From: an uncultured Eudoraea sp.
GTDB lineage: Bacteria; Bacteroidota; Bacteroidia; Flavobacteriales; Flavobacteriaceae
Direction of reading: 5' to 3'
Length of the DNA: 64,000 nt
NCBI GenBank assembly: GCA_947258405.1
Contig: CAMYIE010000002.1
Coordinates: 124,001-188,000, forward strand
Below the pieces are notes generated by a model. It was not told the DNA's origin. It saw nothing but the letters and a program-made list of their open reading frames with translations, and did no database searches. This document shows positions 47,259-56,041 of the stretch, one piece after another. Each line of letters begins with the position of its first letter. Position 1 is the stretch's first letter. A program made the translations under genes and the position numbers.

Positions 47259-47354
47259 CAAACGATCATCCTGATGATCGGGAGAGCAAATATAGCGCCT
47301 ATTTTCATACTTTTGAAATACATACATCACAACTATAAAAATCAACTTCCTGCT

Positions 47355-48119
47355 ATGAAAATCGTATCGTGGAATGTTAATGGGATCAGAGCGATAGTAA
47401 AGAAAGACTTTTTTAAATCCATCGGGGCAATCCCGTGGGATATCTTATGTTTACAGGAAACCAAGGCCCAGGACCACGAAACCGCTGAAGCTTTACAAAC
47501 TGGTGGAGACTTCCATACCTACCACAACGCCGCTGCGAAAAAAGGATATAGCAGTACGGCGGTTTTGAGTCTGTCCGAACCCAAAGGAATTACAATGGAT
47601 ATGGGCGTTGCCGAGCACGACAGCGAAGGCAGGATCATCTGTCTGGATTATGATAGTTTCTATCTGGTAAATGTTTATGTTCCCAATTCAGGTCAGAAAC
47701 TCGTCCGCCTCGATTATCGCAAGCAATGGGATGCCGATTTCCTAAAATATCTCAAAGAGAAAGAAAAAACCAAACCGGTGATTGTCTGCGGCGACTTCAA
47801 TGTGGCACATCGCCCTATCGACTTGAAAAATGACAAATCGAATTACAATAAGACCGCCGGATATACTCAGGTGGAAATCGATGGCATGGACAATTTTATA
47901 AACGCCGGATTTGTAGACACCTATAGATTTTTTCATCCTGAGGAAATCGCATATTCATATTGGAGCTACCGTTTTAAAGCACGAGAGCGCAATGTAGGCT
48001 GGCGTATCGATTATTTCCTGGTTAGCGAGTCGCTGACACCTAAAATAAAAGCTGCCGAAATATTACCCCAGTACCACGGTTCGGATCACTGTCCGATCTT
48101 ACTTGATATAGACATATAA
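47355..48119 (+). CDS. xth: Exodeoxyribonuclease III
   Basis: A 254-residue endonuclease/exonuclease/phosphatase-fold enzyme for base-excision repair at AP sites. Motifs seen are MKIVSWNVNGIRA, CLQETKAQ (metal Glu), YVPNSGQ, CGDFNVAH and GSDHCPI (catalytic His). I chose ATG 47355 since the longer frame from 47274 starts beside the tRNA gene. It stands alone on the plus strand. Confidence 0.93.
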   Translation: MKIVSWNVNGIRAIVKKDFFKSIGAIPWDILCLQETKAQDHETAEALQTGGDFHTYHNAAAKKGYSSTAVLSLSEPKGITMDMGVAEHDSEGRIICLDYDSFYLVNVYVPNSGQKLVRLDYRKQWDADFLKYLKEKEKTKPVIVCGDFNVAHRPIDLKNDKSNYNKTAGYTQVEIDGMDNFINAGFVDTYRFFHPEEIAYSYWSYRFKARERNVGWRIDYFLVSESLTPKIKAAEILPQYHGSDHCPILLDIDI

Positions 48120-48210
48120 TTTCTCGAGAGCTGAATGAAAATACTCATTTCCCTGAAGTGGTTCCGTGTCTAGTCTTTGATTTATCCAATTATTTTTTAT
48201 TACGTCTAAC

Positions 48211-48222
48211 TGATCCTGATCA
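48211..48222 (+). promoter_or_regulatory. Predicted CRP/FNR-type operator upstream of hsp20
   Basis: TGATCCTGATCA: half-sites TGAT and ATCA separated by 4 bases, the pattern of FNR-family sites (TTGAT-N4-ATCAA). Its centre (48216.5) is 29.5 bases before the first base of the -7 element at 48246, which would put it near -41.5. Confidence 0.65.
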
Positions 48223-48245
48223 TTTCATCGGCTGATGACGATTAT

Positions 48246-48253
48246 TAGTTTTG
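48246..48253 (+). promoter_or_regulatory. Candidate -7 promoter element for hsp20
   Basis: TAGTTTTG fully matches TAnnTTTG, 36 bases before the hsp20 ATG. Confidence 0.6.
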
Positions 48254-48289
48254 CTATCCACTGAATGTTTAACCTAAAAGTAATAGAAA

Positions 48290-48760
48290 ATGTCACTAGT
48301 AAAATTTAAAAAGAAGAACCGGCCGTTCGCCAATCTGGTGACCTCGGATTTCTTTGACATGGAAGATTTCTTTGATAACCGTTTCTGGAACCGCGGAATG
48401 TTTGATGATGATTTCTGGAATGGACGAAAAGGCGAACCCGCTTTGAATATCAAGGAAACAGAAGACCACTTCGAAATCGAATTAGCAGCACCTGGTTTTG
48501 AGAAAAAAGATTTCGAAGTTACCATCGAAAATGGATATTTAAATATTTCTGCAGAAAAATCGATGAAAGAAGAGGAAAAAGAAGAGGAATACACCAGAAG
48601 AGAATTTAGCTACAAGTCCTTTGAACGCTCGTTGCTTCTTCCTGAAAATGTAATTCAGGAGGATATTAAGGCTCGCTATAAAGAAGGTATTCTGAGTTTT
48701 AACCTTATCAAAAAAGAGGTAGCGAAAAAACAATTGCCAAAAAAAGTTGAGATCAGTTAA
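48290..48760 (+). CDS. Hsp20/alpha-crystallin small heat-shock protein
   Basis: A 156-residue ATP-independent chaperone. The N-terminal about 45 residues are rich in Phe, Asp and Arg (DMEDFFDNRFWNRGMFDDDF), followed by the alpha-crystallin domain (PALNIKETEDHFEIELAAPGF through YKEGILSFNLIKKE). The C-terminal tail ends KKVEIS. Its promoter carries a predicted FNR-type site at the position expected for class II activation, so it may respond to oxygen or energy stress in addition to heat. Followed by a terminator. Confidence 0.93.
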   Translation: MSLVKFKKKNRPFANLVTSDFFDMEDFFDNRFWNRGMFDDDFWNGRKGEPALNIKETEDHFEIELAAPGFEKKDFEVTIENGYLNISAEKSMKEEEKEEEYTRREFSYKSFERSLLLPENVIQEDIKARYKEGILSFNLIKKEVAKKQLPKKVEIS

Positions 48761-48847
48761 GATCTCGGCATAGGCTTTTGATACCTTTCTGTCTTCTCCA
48801 ATTAGTCGTCCATGTAGTAAAATTGTCGGCAGAGGGTATTCGATGGA

Positions 48848-48876
48848 ACGGCACCTTAAGGTGCCGTTTTGTTTTT
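48848..48876 (+). terminator. Rho-independent terminator of hsp20
   Basis: Perfect 8-bp stem ACGGCACC / GGTGCCGT, loop TTAA, then TTTGTTTTT. It lies 87 bases after the hsp20 stop. Confidence 0.85.
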
Positions 48877-48896
48877 ATACATGTTAAACCTCTATA

Positions 48897-49664
48897 CTAT
48901 TTTGAAATACGTTCCAGGAATTGCCCCATTTTCTGTTTGGCGCTTTGGTAGCCCAGTTCGAAGACCACTTCTGTATCTTTTAAGGAAAAAGTGCCAAATT
49001 TGCGTAAACCTTCTGGGGTAATCAGCAGATCACAATCTTCAAATTTATCGGTCGATGTACTTGCCGCCCTGATCTGGTAAGCACGTTCCAGTACCTGGTA
49101 TGAATGCTTCATATCCTCAATCTGGATCTTGAGAAAGGGGTTGACATAAACCCCGATGATATTTTCACATTCAGCCCTTAACAGATCAACCGGGAAGTTA
49201 TTGAGTGTGCCACCGTCTATGTAGTAATTACTGTCAATTTTCACCGGTGTAAAAACTCCCGGAAAAGCCGCTGAAGCCAAAATTGGCCTGATGATCGGGC
49301 CTGAAGAAAAAACTTTTAAAGCCCCTTTAAGAACATCTGTAGCCGTTATGAACATTGGGAGCTTTAGCGTTCCGAAATTGTCTTCAGGAAATAACCGTTT
49401 AAAGTCTTTATAGAACTTTTCAGTGTCTACAAAACCCGGTTTGTTCACCGCATATTTGTAAATACTGAAAAGATTAACTCCTTTTACAAATTCCAGGATT
49501 TCCTGATGGGTATACCCGGCAGCATAGAGTGCTCCGATAATAGCTCCGGAACTGGTGCCTGCAACATGGGTGGCCTGAATTCCCGCCTCTTCCATGGCTT
49601 TGATCACTCCGATATGAGCGATTCCCCTAAAACCCCCTCCGGAAAGTACCAGCCCTGTAGTCAT
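48897..49664 (-). CDS. Patatin-like phospholipase
   Basis: A 255-residue patatin-family acyl hydrolase. The oxyanion glycine motif is SGGGFRGIAHIG at about residues 8-19, the nucleophile is Ser38 in GTSSG, and the dyad Asp is in YYIDGGTLNNFPVD. No signal peptide is present, so it acts in the cytoplasm on lipids or acyl esters. I see no FNR-type site in its upstream region. Confidence 0.9.
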   Translation of the reverse strand: MTTGLVLSGGGFRGIAHIGVIKAMEEAGIQATHVAGTSSGAIIGALYAAGYTHQEILEFVKGVNLFSIYKYAVNKPGFVDTEKFYKDFKRLFPEDNFGTLKLPMFITATDVLKGALKVFSSGPIIRPILASAAFPGVFTPVKIDSNYYIDGGTLNNFPVDLLRAECENIIGVYVNPFLKIQIEDMKHSYQVLERAYQIRAASTSTDKFEDCDLLITPEGLRKFGTFSLKDTEVVFELGYQSAKQKMGQFLERISK

Positions 49665-49759
49665 TGGCCCGATTTGATCAGATTAGGTATGAAAATAAAC
49701 AAATTCTCAATGAACCGAGACGTTTAATGGCATTCATACCTCTACCATGGTGAATCTCC

Positions 49760-49969
49760 TTACTTTCGCTTAAAGAGTTTCCCTAGCAGCAATGAAATCA
49801 CCACTCCCTGGAAGGTGCTTTCAAGACTTCGCACGAGGTTCCTTGGTATCATGAGGTGTTTGATAGTGCTGCATTCAAGTTTCACATATTCTTTATCGAT
49901 CTGCCGGCGTAACTCCAGAATTTTGAGCTGTGCATCTATTTCCTCAAAGGAATTGTATTGCTTCTTCAT
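49760..49969 (-). CDS. DUF6327-like small protein
   Basis: A 69-residue protein starting MKKQYNSFEEIDAQLKILELRRQI (first helix, key residues SFEEID and LKILELRR), a form I associate with DUF6327 of flavobacteria. The C-terminus has a hydrophobic patch (VVISLLLGKLFKRK). ATG 49969 is preferred over the longer frame, which overlaps the holin-like gene. It lies 5 bases after that gene, third in a triad with it and the YtxH gene. Confidence 0.75.
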   Translation of the reverse strand: MKKQYNSFEEIDAQLKILELRRQIDKEYVKLECSTIKHLMIPRNLVRSLESTFQGVVISLLLGKLFKRK

Positions 49970-49974
49970 GGTTT

Positions 49975-50316
49975 TCAAAAGAATTTCTTGGAAAAAAAGC
50001 GCAAGATCACCTTGTTGATACTGCGCCGCATGGCAAAGACTATAAGTCCTACGACCAGATAAAATGCTCCCACGAGCAGGAATCCCCATTTATATCCTCC
50101 TAAATAGTCGCCGACGGTCATGGCGACCCCTATACTCACAAGGAATAAAAAAAGGAGTCCTATACTCGACAGGAGAAAAAACAAAATAAGGGATGTGACC
50201 AGGACCATGGAAATCTTAAAGCCCCTTAACTCAACGTATTCAAGGCTATCATCGACATAGTCGGTCACTCTTTTATCCAATTCGGATAAATGATGCTTCA
50301 TTTCTTCAAAGGCCAT
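49975..50316 (-). CDS. Holin-superfamily III-like (Phage_holin_3_6) membrane protein
   Basis: A 113-residue protein with an amphipathic N-terminal segment and two strong transmembrane helices (about residues 35-65 and 75-97), ending in a basic tail (RRSINKVILRFFSKKFF). It fits the Phage_holin_3_6 (Actinobacterial holin-like) family, which in non-phage settings is not a lysis protein. No phage genes are nearby. It sits 6 bases after the YtxH gene. Confidence 0.82.
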   Translation of the reverse strand: MAFEEMKHHLSELDKRVTDYVDDSLEYVELRGFKISMVLVTSLILFFLLSSIGLLFLFLVSIGVAMTVGDYLGGYKWGFLLVGAFYLVVGLIVFAMRRSINKVILRFFSKKFF

Positions 50317-50322
50317 CAGCGA

Positions 50323-50652
50323 TTATTTCTGAAGTTCGGCATTCTTCTTTTTAAGCTCTTCAAGCTTTCTTTCCAAAGTGGCGATAATATCATCTGCCTT
50401 ATAGCTCATATTGGAAATAGTGTCTTCGAGCTTTTGCTCAAAAGCTACCTTTTTCTCTTCGGCCGACTTGGTCAGTTCTTCTTTTGCATGCGAGATGCGA
50501 TCACTTAAGTCGTGCGATACATCAGAAGCTTTTTCTTTGATCTTCCTTCGTGTCTTTTTACCTTCATCAGGTGCATAGAGAATACCTATCCCGGCTCCAA
50601 TAGCCGCTCCTGTTAACAACGCCAATAATACACTTCCTGAATTGTCTGACAT
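50323..50652 (-). CDS. YtxH domain protein
   Basis: A 109-residue protein. The N-terminus holds a glycine/alanine-rich membrane segment (LLALLTGAAIGAGIGILYAP) followed by the YtxH signature DEGKKTRRKIKEKASD and a long charged coiled coil to the end. YtxH proteins are general-stress induced in Bacillus; their function is unknown. It is the first gene of the YtxH-holin-DUF6327 operon, and its promoter region carries a predicted FNR-type site. Confidence 0.88.
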   Translation of the reverse strand: MSDNSGSVLLALLTGAAIGAGIGILYAPDEGKKTRRKIKEKASDVSHDLSDRISHAKEELTKSAEEKKVAFEQKLEDTISNMSYKADDIIATLERKLEELKKKNAELQK

Positions 50653-50685
50653 GATACTAGATTTTAGTTATTATTAATATTTTAA

Positions 50686-50693
50686 GCAAGGTA
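50686..50693 (-). promoter_or_regulatory. Candidate -7 promoter element for the ytxH operon
   Basis: TACCTTGC on the minus strand, a partial match to TAnnTTTG (four of six fixed bases), found at the same distance from the operator as in the other promoters of this region. Confidence 0.35.
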
Positions 50694-50716
50694 AGAATTA
50701 ATACCAAGCGTCAAAA

Positions 50717-50728
50717 TGATTATGGTCA
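50717..50728 (-). promoter_or_regulatory. Predicted CRP/FNR-type operator upstream of the ytxH operon
   Basis: Plus strand TGATTATGGTCA (TGAT-N4-GTCA). The centre (50722.5) is 29.5 bases upstream of the first base of the -7 candidate (50693) in the direction of ytxH transcription. Confidence 0.55.
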
Positions 50729-50812
50729 ACTCCAGTTAAGAATTCGAAGTATTTTATTTCCATGTGAAGGAATATACCGAAAGAAGCTCGCCTGGCTTAA
50801 GCCTTTTTCATA

Positions 50813-52003
50813 TCAGCTATTCCGAATGGTAAGGTAGGCCTGTCGTGCAATTTCAATTTCCTCATCGGTGGGTACTACAAGGATTTTAACCGGCATATCT
50901 CCTGTATCTATAGACCGGATTTCACTGGAATCCGCATTATTCTTTTCAGAACTAAGCTCTATCCCCAAAAACTCCAGATCCTTACATATCAAGGATCTCA
51001 ATGCCCTTGAATTCTCTCCAATCCCTGCGGTAAATATCAGGATATCAAGCCCGTTCATTGCTGCCGCATAGGCTCCAATATATTTCTTTATTCGATAGGC
51101 ATTCATTTCAAGGGCCATCTGACACTTCAGATCGCCTTGCTGAGCTGCTGCCTCAATCTCGCGTAAATCTGAAAACCCGGTTAAGCCCAGCATACCACTT
51201 TCCTTGTCGAGAAGAGCCTGAATATCATTCAATTCGTAACCGAGTTCCCTGTGCAGATAAAAAATAATGGCATGGTCTATGTCTCCACTCCGAGTTCCCA
51301 TGATCAGACCGTTTGAAGGTGCAAAACCTAAACTGTGATCGATACTTTTCCCATTTTTTACAGCGGTAATACTGCAACCATTCCCAAGATGCATACTGAT
51401 TATTTTATCGGCTGGCGACCCTGCGAATTCCATCGCTTTTTTTGAAACATAGCTATGACTCGTACCGTGGAAACCATAGGCCCGGATCCCACGATCCTCA
51501 TAAAGTGTTTCGGGTATGGCATATTTATGGGATGTTTTGGGCATGGTTTGATGGAACGCCGTATCGAAAACAGCCATCTGCCGACTATCAGGGATGAGTT
51601 TTTCGGCCAGTTCAATACCCAGCAGGTTGTGAGGATTATGCAGCGGTGCCATCGGGATATACTTCCGGATTTGCTTTTTTACTGACTCATCGACTATAAC
51701 CGTACCTGAAAATTCACTTCCTCCATGGACCACCCTGTGGCCTACCACCTCTATGTCCCCAATATCATGTCCCGACTTAGTCTCTGAGTCGAGCAGTGTC
51801 CTTACTATACGCTCTAAACCCGCTTCGTGAGAGGGAATCGGCAGCTGTTCGTAAAATTTGTTCTGGCCATAAGAATAGGTTAAGGTAGCATCTTCAGTCC
51901 CGATCCTGTCTGCCACACCACGGCAAATCACTTCTTCCTCAGGCATTTTTACCAGCTGAAACTTGATGGAGGAACTGCCGGAATTGATGACTAGTATATT
52001 CAT
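50813..52003 (-). CDS. ackA: Acetate kinase
   Basis: A 396-residue acetate kinase making ATP from acetyl phosphate. It starts MNILVINSGSSSIKFQL, has VVHGGSEFSGT, FDTAFHQTMP, YGFHGTSHSYV and HLGNGCSITAVKNGKS, all conserved in AckA. It lies 47 bases downstream of pta. Together they form the substrate-level phosphorylation route from acetyl-CoA, important when respiration is limited. Confidence 0.96.
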   Translation of the reverse strand: MNILVINSGSSSIKFQLVKMPEEEVICRGVADRIGTEDATLTYSYGQNKFYEQLPIPSHEAGLERIVRTLLDSETKSGHDIGDIEVVGHRVVHGGSEFSGTVIVDESVKKQIRKYIPMAPLHNPHNLLGIELAEKLIPDSRQMAVFDTAFHQTMPKTSHKYAIPETLYEDRGIRAYGFHGTSHSYVSKKAMEFAGSPADKIISMHLGNGCSITAVKNGKSIDHSLGFAPSNGLIMGTRSGDIDHAIIFYLHRELGYELNDIQALLDKESGMLGLTGFSDLREIEAAAQQGDLKCQMALEMNAYRIKKYIGAYAAAMNGLDILIFTAGIGENSRALRSLICKDLEFLGIELSSEKNNADSSEIRSIDTGDMPVKILVVPTDEEIEIARQAYLTIRNS

Positions 52004-52050
52004 ATGAATGCATAAATTTCAGGATATAGGTCTGCTTAGACCCCGGGGGT

Positions 52051-54147
52051 TCAATGCATACCCTGTGCCTGTATGGCTGTAATTACTACTGTATTGAAAA
52101 TATCGTCTACGGTACTTCCACGACTCAGGTCGTTTACGGGTTTGTTAAGTCCCTGGATTATCGGTCCGATGGCCAGCGCACCGGTTTCCCGCTGGACAGC
52201 CTTATAGGTATTATTGCCTGTATTCAGATCGGGGAAAATAAATACACTCGCCTGGCCCGCCACTGTAGATTCGGGCATTTTTTTCTTTGCAACTTCCATA
52301 TCTACCGCGGCGTCATATTGAATAGGTCCCTCTACCTTAAGCGACGGATTTTTATGCTTGACAATCGCAGTAGCCTCCCTTACTTTCTCCACATCCTGAC
52401 CTTTCCCAGAAGTTCCCGAAGAATAAGACAACATGGCAATCTTTGGCTCTATACCAAACGATTCGCTGGTATTGGCCGAGGTAATCGCAATTTCCGCAAG
52501 CTCTTCAGCATTCGGATTAGGATTAATGGCACAATCGCCATAGACCGTTACCCGATCTTCAAGACACATAAAGAATACAGAAGATACGATCGATACATCT
52601 GGTTTAGTTTTTATAAACTGAAGTGCAGGCCGTATGGTATGCTGAGTGGTATGAACCGCGCCGGAGACCATGCCATCTGCATGGCCTTTATAGACCATCA
52701 TGGTACCGAAATACGAAATATCGATCATCTGGTCACGGGCCATTGTAGGGTTTACGTTTTTGTGCTTTCGAAGCTCGTAGAGCGTCTCAGCATAATCATC
52801 GAAATATTCAGAATGCTGCGGATCTATTATATCGATCTTATCCAGATCCAGATCCAGATCTAACTGATCGATCATCGCTGCTATCACCAAAGGATCTCCC
52901 AGGAGAATTATCTCGACAACATCACTATCGATAAGCTCCTTAACTGCTCGGAGTATCCTGGCATCGGTTCCTTCAGGTAGTACAATCTTCTTTTTTTCGC
53001 TCCTGGCCCGCTGCATCAAATTAAACTGAAACATCCGGGGCGTAATCCCGTTGCCCTCAAAAGTGATCAGTTTTTCGGCTAATGCATTGACCGGAATAAA
53101 GGTTTCAAAATCCTGAATCGAAGTGTTGATTTTTCGCGTATTCCCGGCGTAGATCTGAGGTTTGATGGCATCGACCTTGTTGGCCGTCACATAGGTGCCA
53201 TCCTTTACTGAAACAATAGGTACAATTTCCGAAAGACCTTCAATGAGTTTTAAGATAGAATCTTCAGGGCGCAAACCGCCGGTAAGCACTATACCTGAAG
53301 CCGTTGGGTAATTGGCCGATAGATTGGCTTGAAGTGCTCCGAGAATAATATCGGCCCTATCGCCGGGGGTAATCACGAGGCTGCTTTCCCTAAAATGGGT
53401 GAGATAGTTGCGCAATTGCATTGCACCAACACTGATATTGCTCAATTGATTGTTTAGGTATGCCGAGCCAAAAAGCACTTCAGCATCCAGGCCATCTGCA
53501 ATTTCTTTCATTGTCGGGTTACCAAGGATCGGATTTCGTGGAATGGCTCCTACCAAGACTTTTTTTGGCAAGACACTCATTAACCTTTCAATGACAAATG
53601 ATAAGTTCTTCGGGCGTACTTTATTAGCAATGACCATAAGAACCTCCACACCCTTGTCTTTAAATGAATCGTAGGCCAGCAACTGATCATTCACAAATTC
53701 CTCCATCGTCTTCCCTTTGCCACTGGTCAATATGATTGTAGGAATACCCAGGTTCTTTGCCATCAGTACATTGATATCCCACTCAATGATCCCACCTTCT
53801 CCGGTAAAATCTGTTCCTTCTACCAGTACGAAATCAAAGCGGTCTTCTATTGCCTTATATCCGGCAATGATCTTGTCTAGTACTTCATCCTCCTTATCCT
53901 GGTTCAATTTATGGATCACCTCATTTCTGGTACAGGCGAAAGCCTCCTGATATGCGATATTCAGCCCAAAAAAACTGATCATAGTTTGAATATGGTTATC
54001 CATTTCACCAGACTTATAATCATCGATTATCGGTCTGAAATAACCCACTTTTGCAGCCTTACCGAGAAGAAGATGCATAAGGCCAAGTGAAACAATAGAT
54101 TTGCCGCTATTAGGCGCTGTGGTAGCGATATAAACCGCCTTGCTCAT
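52051..54147 (-). CDS. pta: Phosphate acetyltransferase, long form
   Basis: A 698-residue Pta of the long type. The N-terminal P-loop domain (YIATTAPNSGKSIVSLGLM) resembles dethiobiotin synthetase/CobB, a DRTGG domain lies in the middle (about 215-330), and the catalytic PTA_PTB domain fills the C-terminal half (MFQFNLMQRARSEKKKIVLPEG onward, MLSYSSGTSGKG, ending with VNDLSRG). A short Asp-Leu tract (LDLDLDLDK) is encoded by a hexanucleotide repeat. ATG 54147 is preferred. It is probably cotranscribed with the universal stress genes upstream (123-base gap) and ackA. Confidence 0.95.
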   Translation of the reverse strand: MSKAVYIATTAPNSGKSIVSLGLMHLLLGKAAKVGYFRPIIDDYKSGEMDNHIQTMISFFGLNIAYQEAFACTRNEVIHKLNQDKEDEVLDKIIAGYKAIEDRFDFVLVEGTDFTGEGGIIEWDINVLMAKNLGIPTIILTSGKGKTMEEFVNDQLLAYDSFKDKGVEVLMVIANKVRPKNLSFVIERLMSVLPKKVLVGAIPRNPILGNPTMKEIADGLDAEVLFGSAYLNNQLSNISVGAMQLRNYLTHFRESSLVITPGDRADIILGALQANLSANYPTASGIVLTGGLRPEDSILKLIEGLSEIVPIVSVKDGTYVTANKVDAIKPQIYAGNTRKINTSIQDFETFIPVNALAEKLITFEGNGITPRMFQFNLMQRARSEKKKIVLPEGTDARILRAVKELIDSDVVEIILLGDPLVIAAMIDQLDLDLDLDKIDIIDPQHSEYFDDYAETLYELRKHKNVNPTMARDQMIDISYFGTMMVYKGHADGMVSGAVHTTQHTIRPALQFIKTKPDVSIVSSVFFMCLEDRVTVYGDCAINPNPNAEELAEIAITSANTSESFGIEPKIAMLSYSSGTSGKGQDVEKVREATAIVKHKNPSLKVEGPIQYDAAVDMEVAKKKMPESTVAGQASVFIFPDLNTGNNTYKAVQRETGALAIGPIIQGLNKPVNDLSRGSTVDDIFNTVVITAIQAQGMH

Positions 54148-54270
54148 AAGAGGTTGTATTTTGAAGTGCAAATTTATGACATCTGAATCCGAAATACTCC
54201 TTTCAGGGCTAATAATGTTCCTTTCGAGAAATAAAAATTAGAATAAAATACTCCCAGATTGTTAAAATCT

Positions 54271-55122
54271 TCAACTGTTGTTCGCCTCGGGGAGAACCAG
54301 AAATGGAATATGAGTTTTAAAGGCAACTTTTTTTATTACCGGCTCGCGCAGTAGTCGTCTGAAAAATCCATGTTGACTATTGATCATGACCAGCAAGTCA
54401 GATTTGTTTTCATCGGCCCATTCATTGATTCTATATGCTATCATCGGATGATATTCGATAATTTCGAAGCTATGGGATACCCCTTTCAAGAGCCTGGCCA
54501 GAAGTTTTTTTATCTCTTCATTTTCCTTTGTTAAAGCAGCTTCTCCAGGCATATGGATTACCCTGATGGTGGAGTTCCATATATTTGCCAGACTGATCAT
54601 CGGTTCCAGTTCGACCTTCTGGTAAAGGTGTTTGTAATCTGTTGCAAATACGATCTGCGAAGGTTTGGTGAAATCAAAAGAGCCTGGGATAGCGAGTAGG
54701 GGACAAAAATTGATACTCTTCAGCACACTTACTGTATTGCTTCCCATAAAAATCTCTTTCATCCCACTGGCACCCTGGGTACCCATACAGATAAAATCAA
54801 TATCCTTATCAATAATATTCCGCCCAATAGTATTGAGCAGGGAATCGGATTCCAAAATAGCTTCAAAAGAATGATCGGTTACTTTATTGATGCTTTTCAA
54901 ATGCCCCACTATCTTTTGAAGCTTAACCTCCACCTCATCCTGGGTGATTTGGTGAAATCGTGTGTCCCTTTCCTTATTGATAGTGCTTACCAGGCCAGAT
55001 GGAGCCGGTTGATGCGCATGGAGTATATAAAAGGAACAGGGTATATTCTCAAAAAGATAGATCGCATACTGAATGGCATGCCATGCATTCTCGGAAAAAT
55101 CTGTGGGCAGTAAAACACGCAT
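54271..55122 (-). CDS. Tandem-domain universal stress protein (copy 1)
   Basis: A 283-residue UspA-type protein with two domains. The N-terminal one begins MRVLLPTDFSENAWHAIQYAI and has the nucleotide-binding motif G-x2-G-x9-G-S (GTQGASGMKEIFMGSN). The second domain (from about residue 150) lacks this motif and ends with RLLREPVIKKVAFKTHIPFLVLP. It is the third of three consecutive Usp genes and lies 24 bases behind copy 2. Universal stress proteins support survival in energy-limited cells. Confidence 0.92.
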   Translation of the reverse strand: MRVLLPTDFSENAWHAIQYAIYLFENIPCSFYILHAHQPAPSGLVSTINKERDTRFHQITQDEVEVKLQKIVGHLKSINKVTDHSFEAILESDSLLNTIGRNIIDKDIDFICMGTQGASGMKEIFMGSNTVSVLKSINFCPLLAIPGSFDFTKPSQIVFATDYKHLYQKVELEPMISLANIWNSTIRVIHMPGEAALTKENEEIKKLLARLLKGVSHSFEIIEYHPMIAYRINEWADENKSDLLVMINSQHGFFRRLLREPVIKKVAFKTHIPFLVLPEANNS

Positions 55123-55146
55123 CGTATACTCTTTTTTGATTAAAAT

Positions 55147-55998
55147 TCAACAGTCTTTTTGCGGCAAGACCAGTAAAGGAACATCGGTGTGATGTGCCAT
55201 TTTCTTAACTACCGGTTCGCGGACAAGGCGTTCCAGAAATGTATGGGCATAGTGGATCAATACGATCAGATCTGCTTTTTCTTCTTTCACGGCAGCACCG
55301 ATGGATGCGTTTACGCTTTGTTTCATTTCCACAGTCTTGAAATGTATATCTACCTCTTCGAAAGCTTCTTTGAGCCTTTGCTTGTTCTTTTCCTGATCGA
55401 CTCCCGGAACGGCTTCCTGGGTCACCTGCACCATGGTTAGCCTGCTTTTCCATGCCAGCGCCAACTCATGTAATATACTAACCTGACATTCTCGGATTCT
55501 TTGGGTAAGATCTGTAGGAAACACTATTCGGTCGAGGTCTTTAAGATCCTGTGCTTCCGGTACGGCCAGAATCGGGCAATTCCTGATCTTTTTAATCACC
55601 TTTATGGTATTGCTTCCAATAAACACATCACTCGCGCCTGTAGCCCCTTTTTGACCCATGACAATAAGATCGATGTCGTCTTCTATGAGCATTTGGGATA
55701 AGGTATCCACCAGATTGCCCTTTAAGGATCTAGTCTCGAACTTGTGTCCTTTCACCCGATGATGTTTCTTCAGATATGAATCCATTTCCCCAAGTTGCCT
55801 GGTGGAGTCGGCAGAGAGAGATTCGTAGATTATCGCAAGCCTTTCCTTGCTTCTGTTGCCCAAAATACCGCCAAAAGCCGGTTCGTAACAATGGACGATA
55901 TAAAACAAGACGTCGAAATTTTCATAAAGCTTAAGCGCAGTGAACAGCGCATTCCATGCACTTTTTGAAAAATCTGTGAGGATTGCTACTTTTTTCAT
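55147..55998 (-). CDS. Tandem-domain universal stress protein (copy 2)
   Basis: A 283-residue protein of the same build as its neighbours. The N-terminal domain starts MKKVAILTDFSKSAWNALFTAL and carries the ATP-type motif GQKGATGASDVFIGSN; the C-terminal domain lacks it and ends ERLVREPVVKKMAHHTDVPLLVLPQ. Equal length and order show that the three genes arose by tandem duplication, but the sequences have diverged. It lies 43 bases behind copy 3. Confidence 0.92.
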   Translation of the reverse strand: MKKVAILTDFSKSAWNALFTALKLYENFDVLFYIVHCYEPAFGGILGNRSKERLAIIYESLSADSTRQLGEMDSYLKKHHRVKGHKFETRSLKGNLVDTLSQMLIEDDIDLIVMGQKGATGASDVFIGSNTIKVIKKIRNCPILAVPEAQDLKDLDRIVFPTDLTQRIRECQVSILHELALAWKSRLTMVQVTQEAVPGVDQEKNKQRLKEAFEEVDIHFKTVEMKQSVNASIGAAVKEEKADLIVLIHYAHTFLERLVREPVVKKMAHHTDVPLLVLPQKDC

Positions 55999-56041
55999 AA
56001 TAAACCCTTATTTATTAAAATGCTATACTACCCAAGAAGAT

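Noticed and set aside
49975-50316. Holin-like gene as a sign of prophage
   Set aside because: No endolysin, structural or integrase genes nearby; the family is common in non-phage contexts and the neighbours are stress genes.
52054-52863. Long 269-residue frame antisense to pta
   Set aside because: It is a shadow of a strongly supported gene, has no domain, and its composition is unlike a soluble protein.
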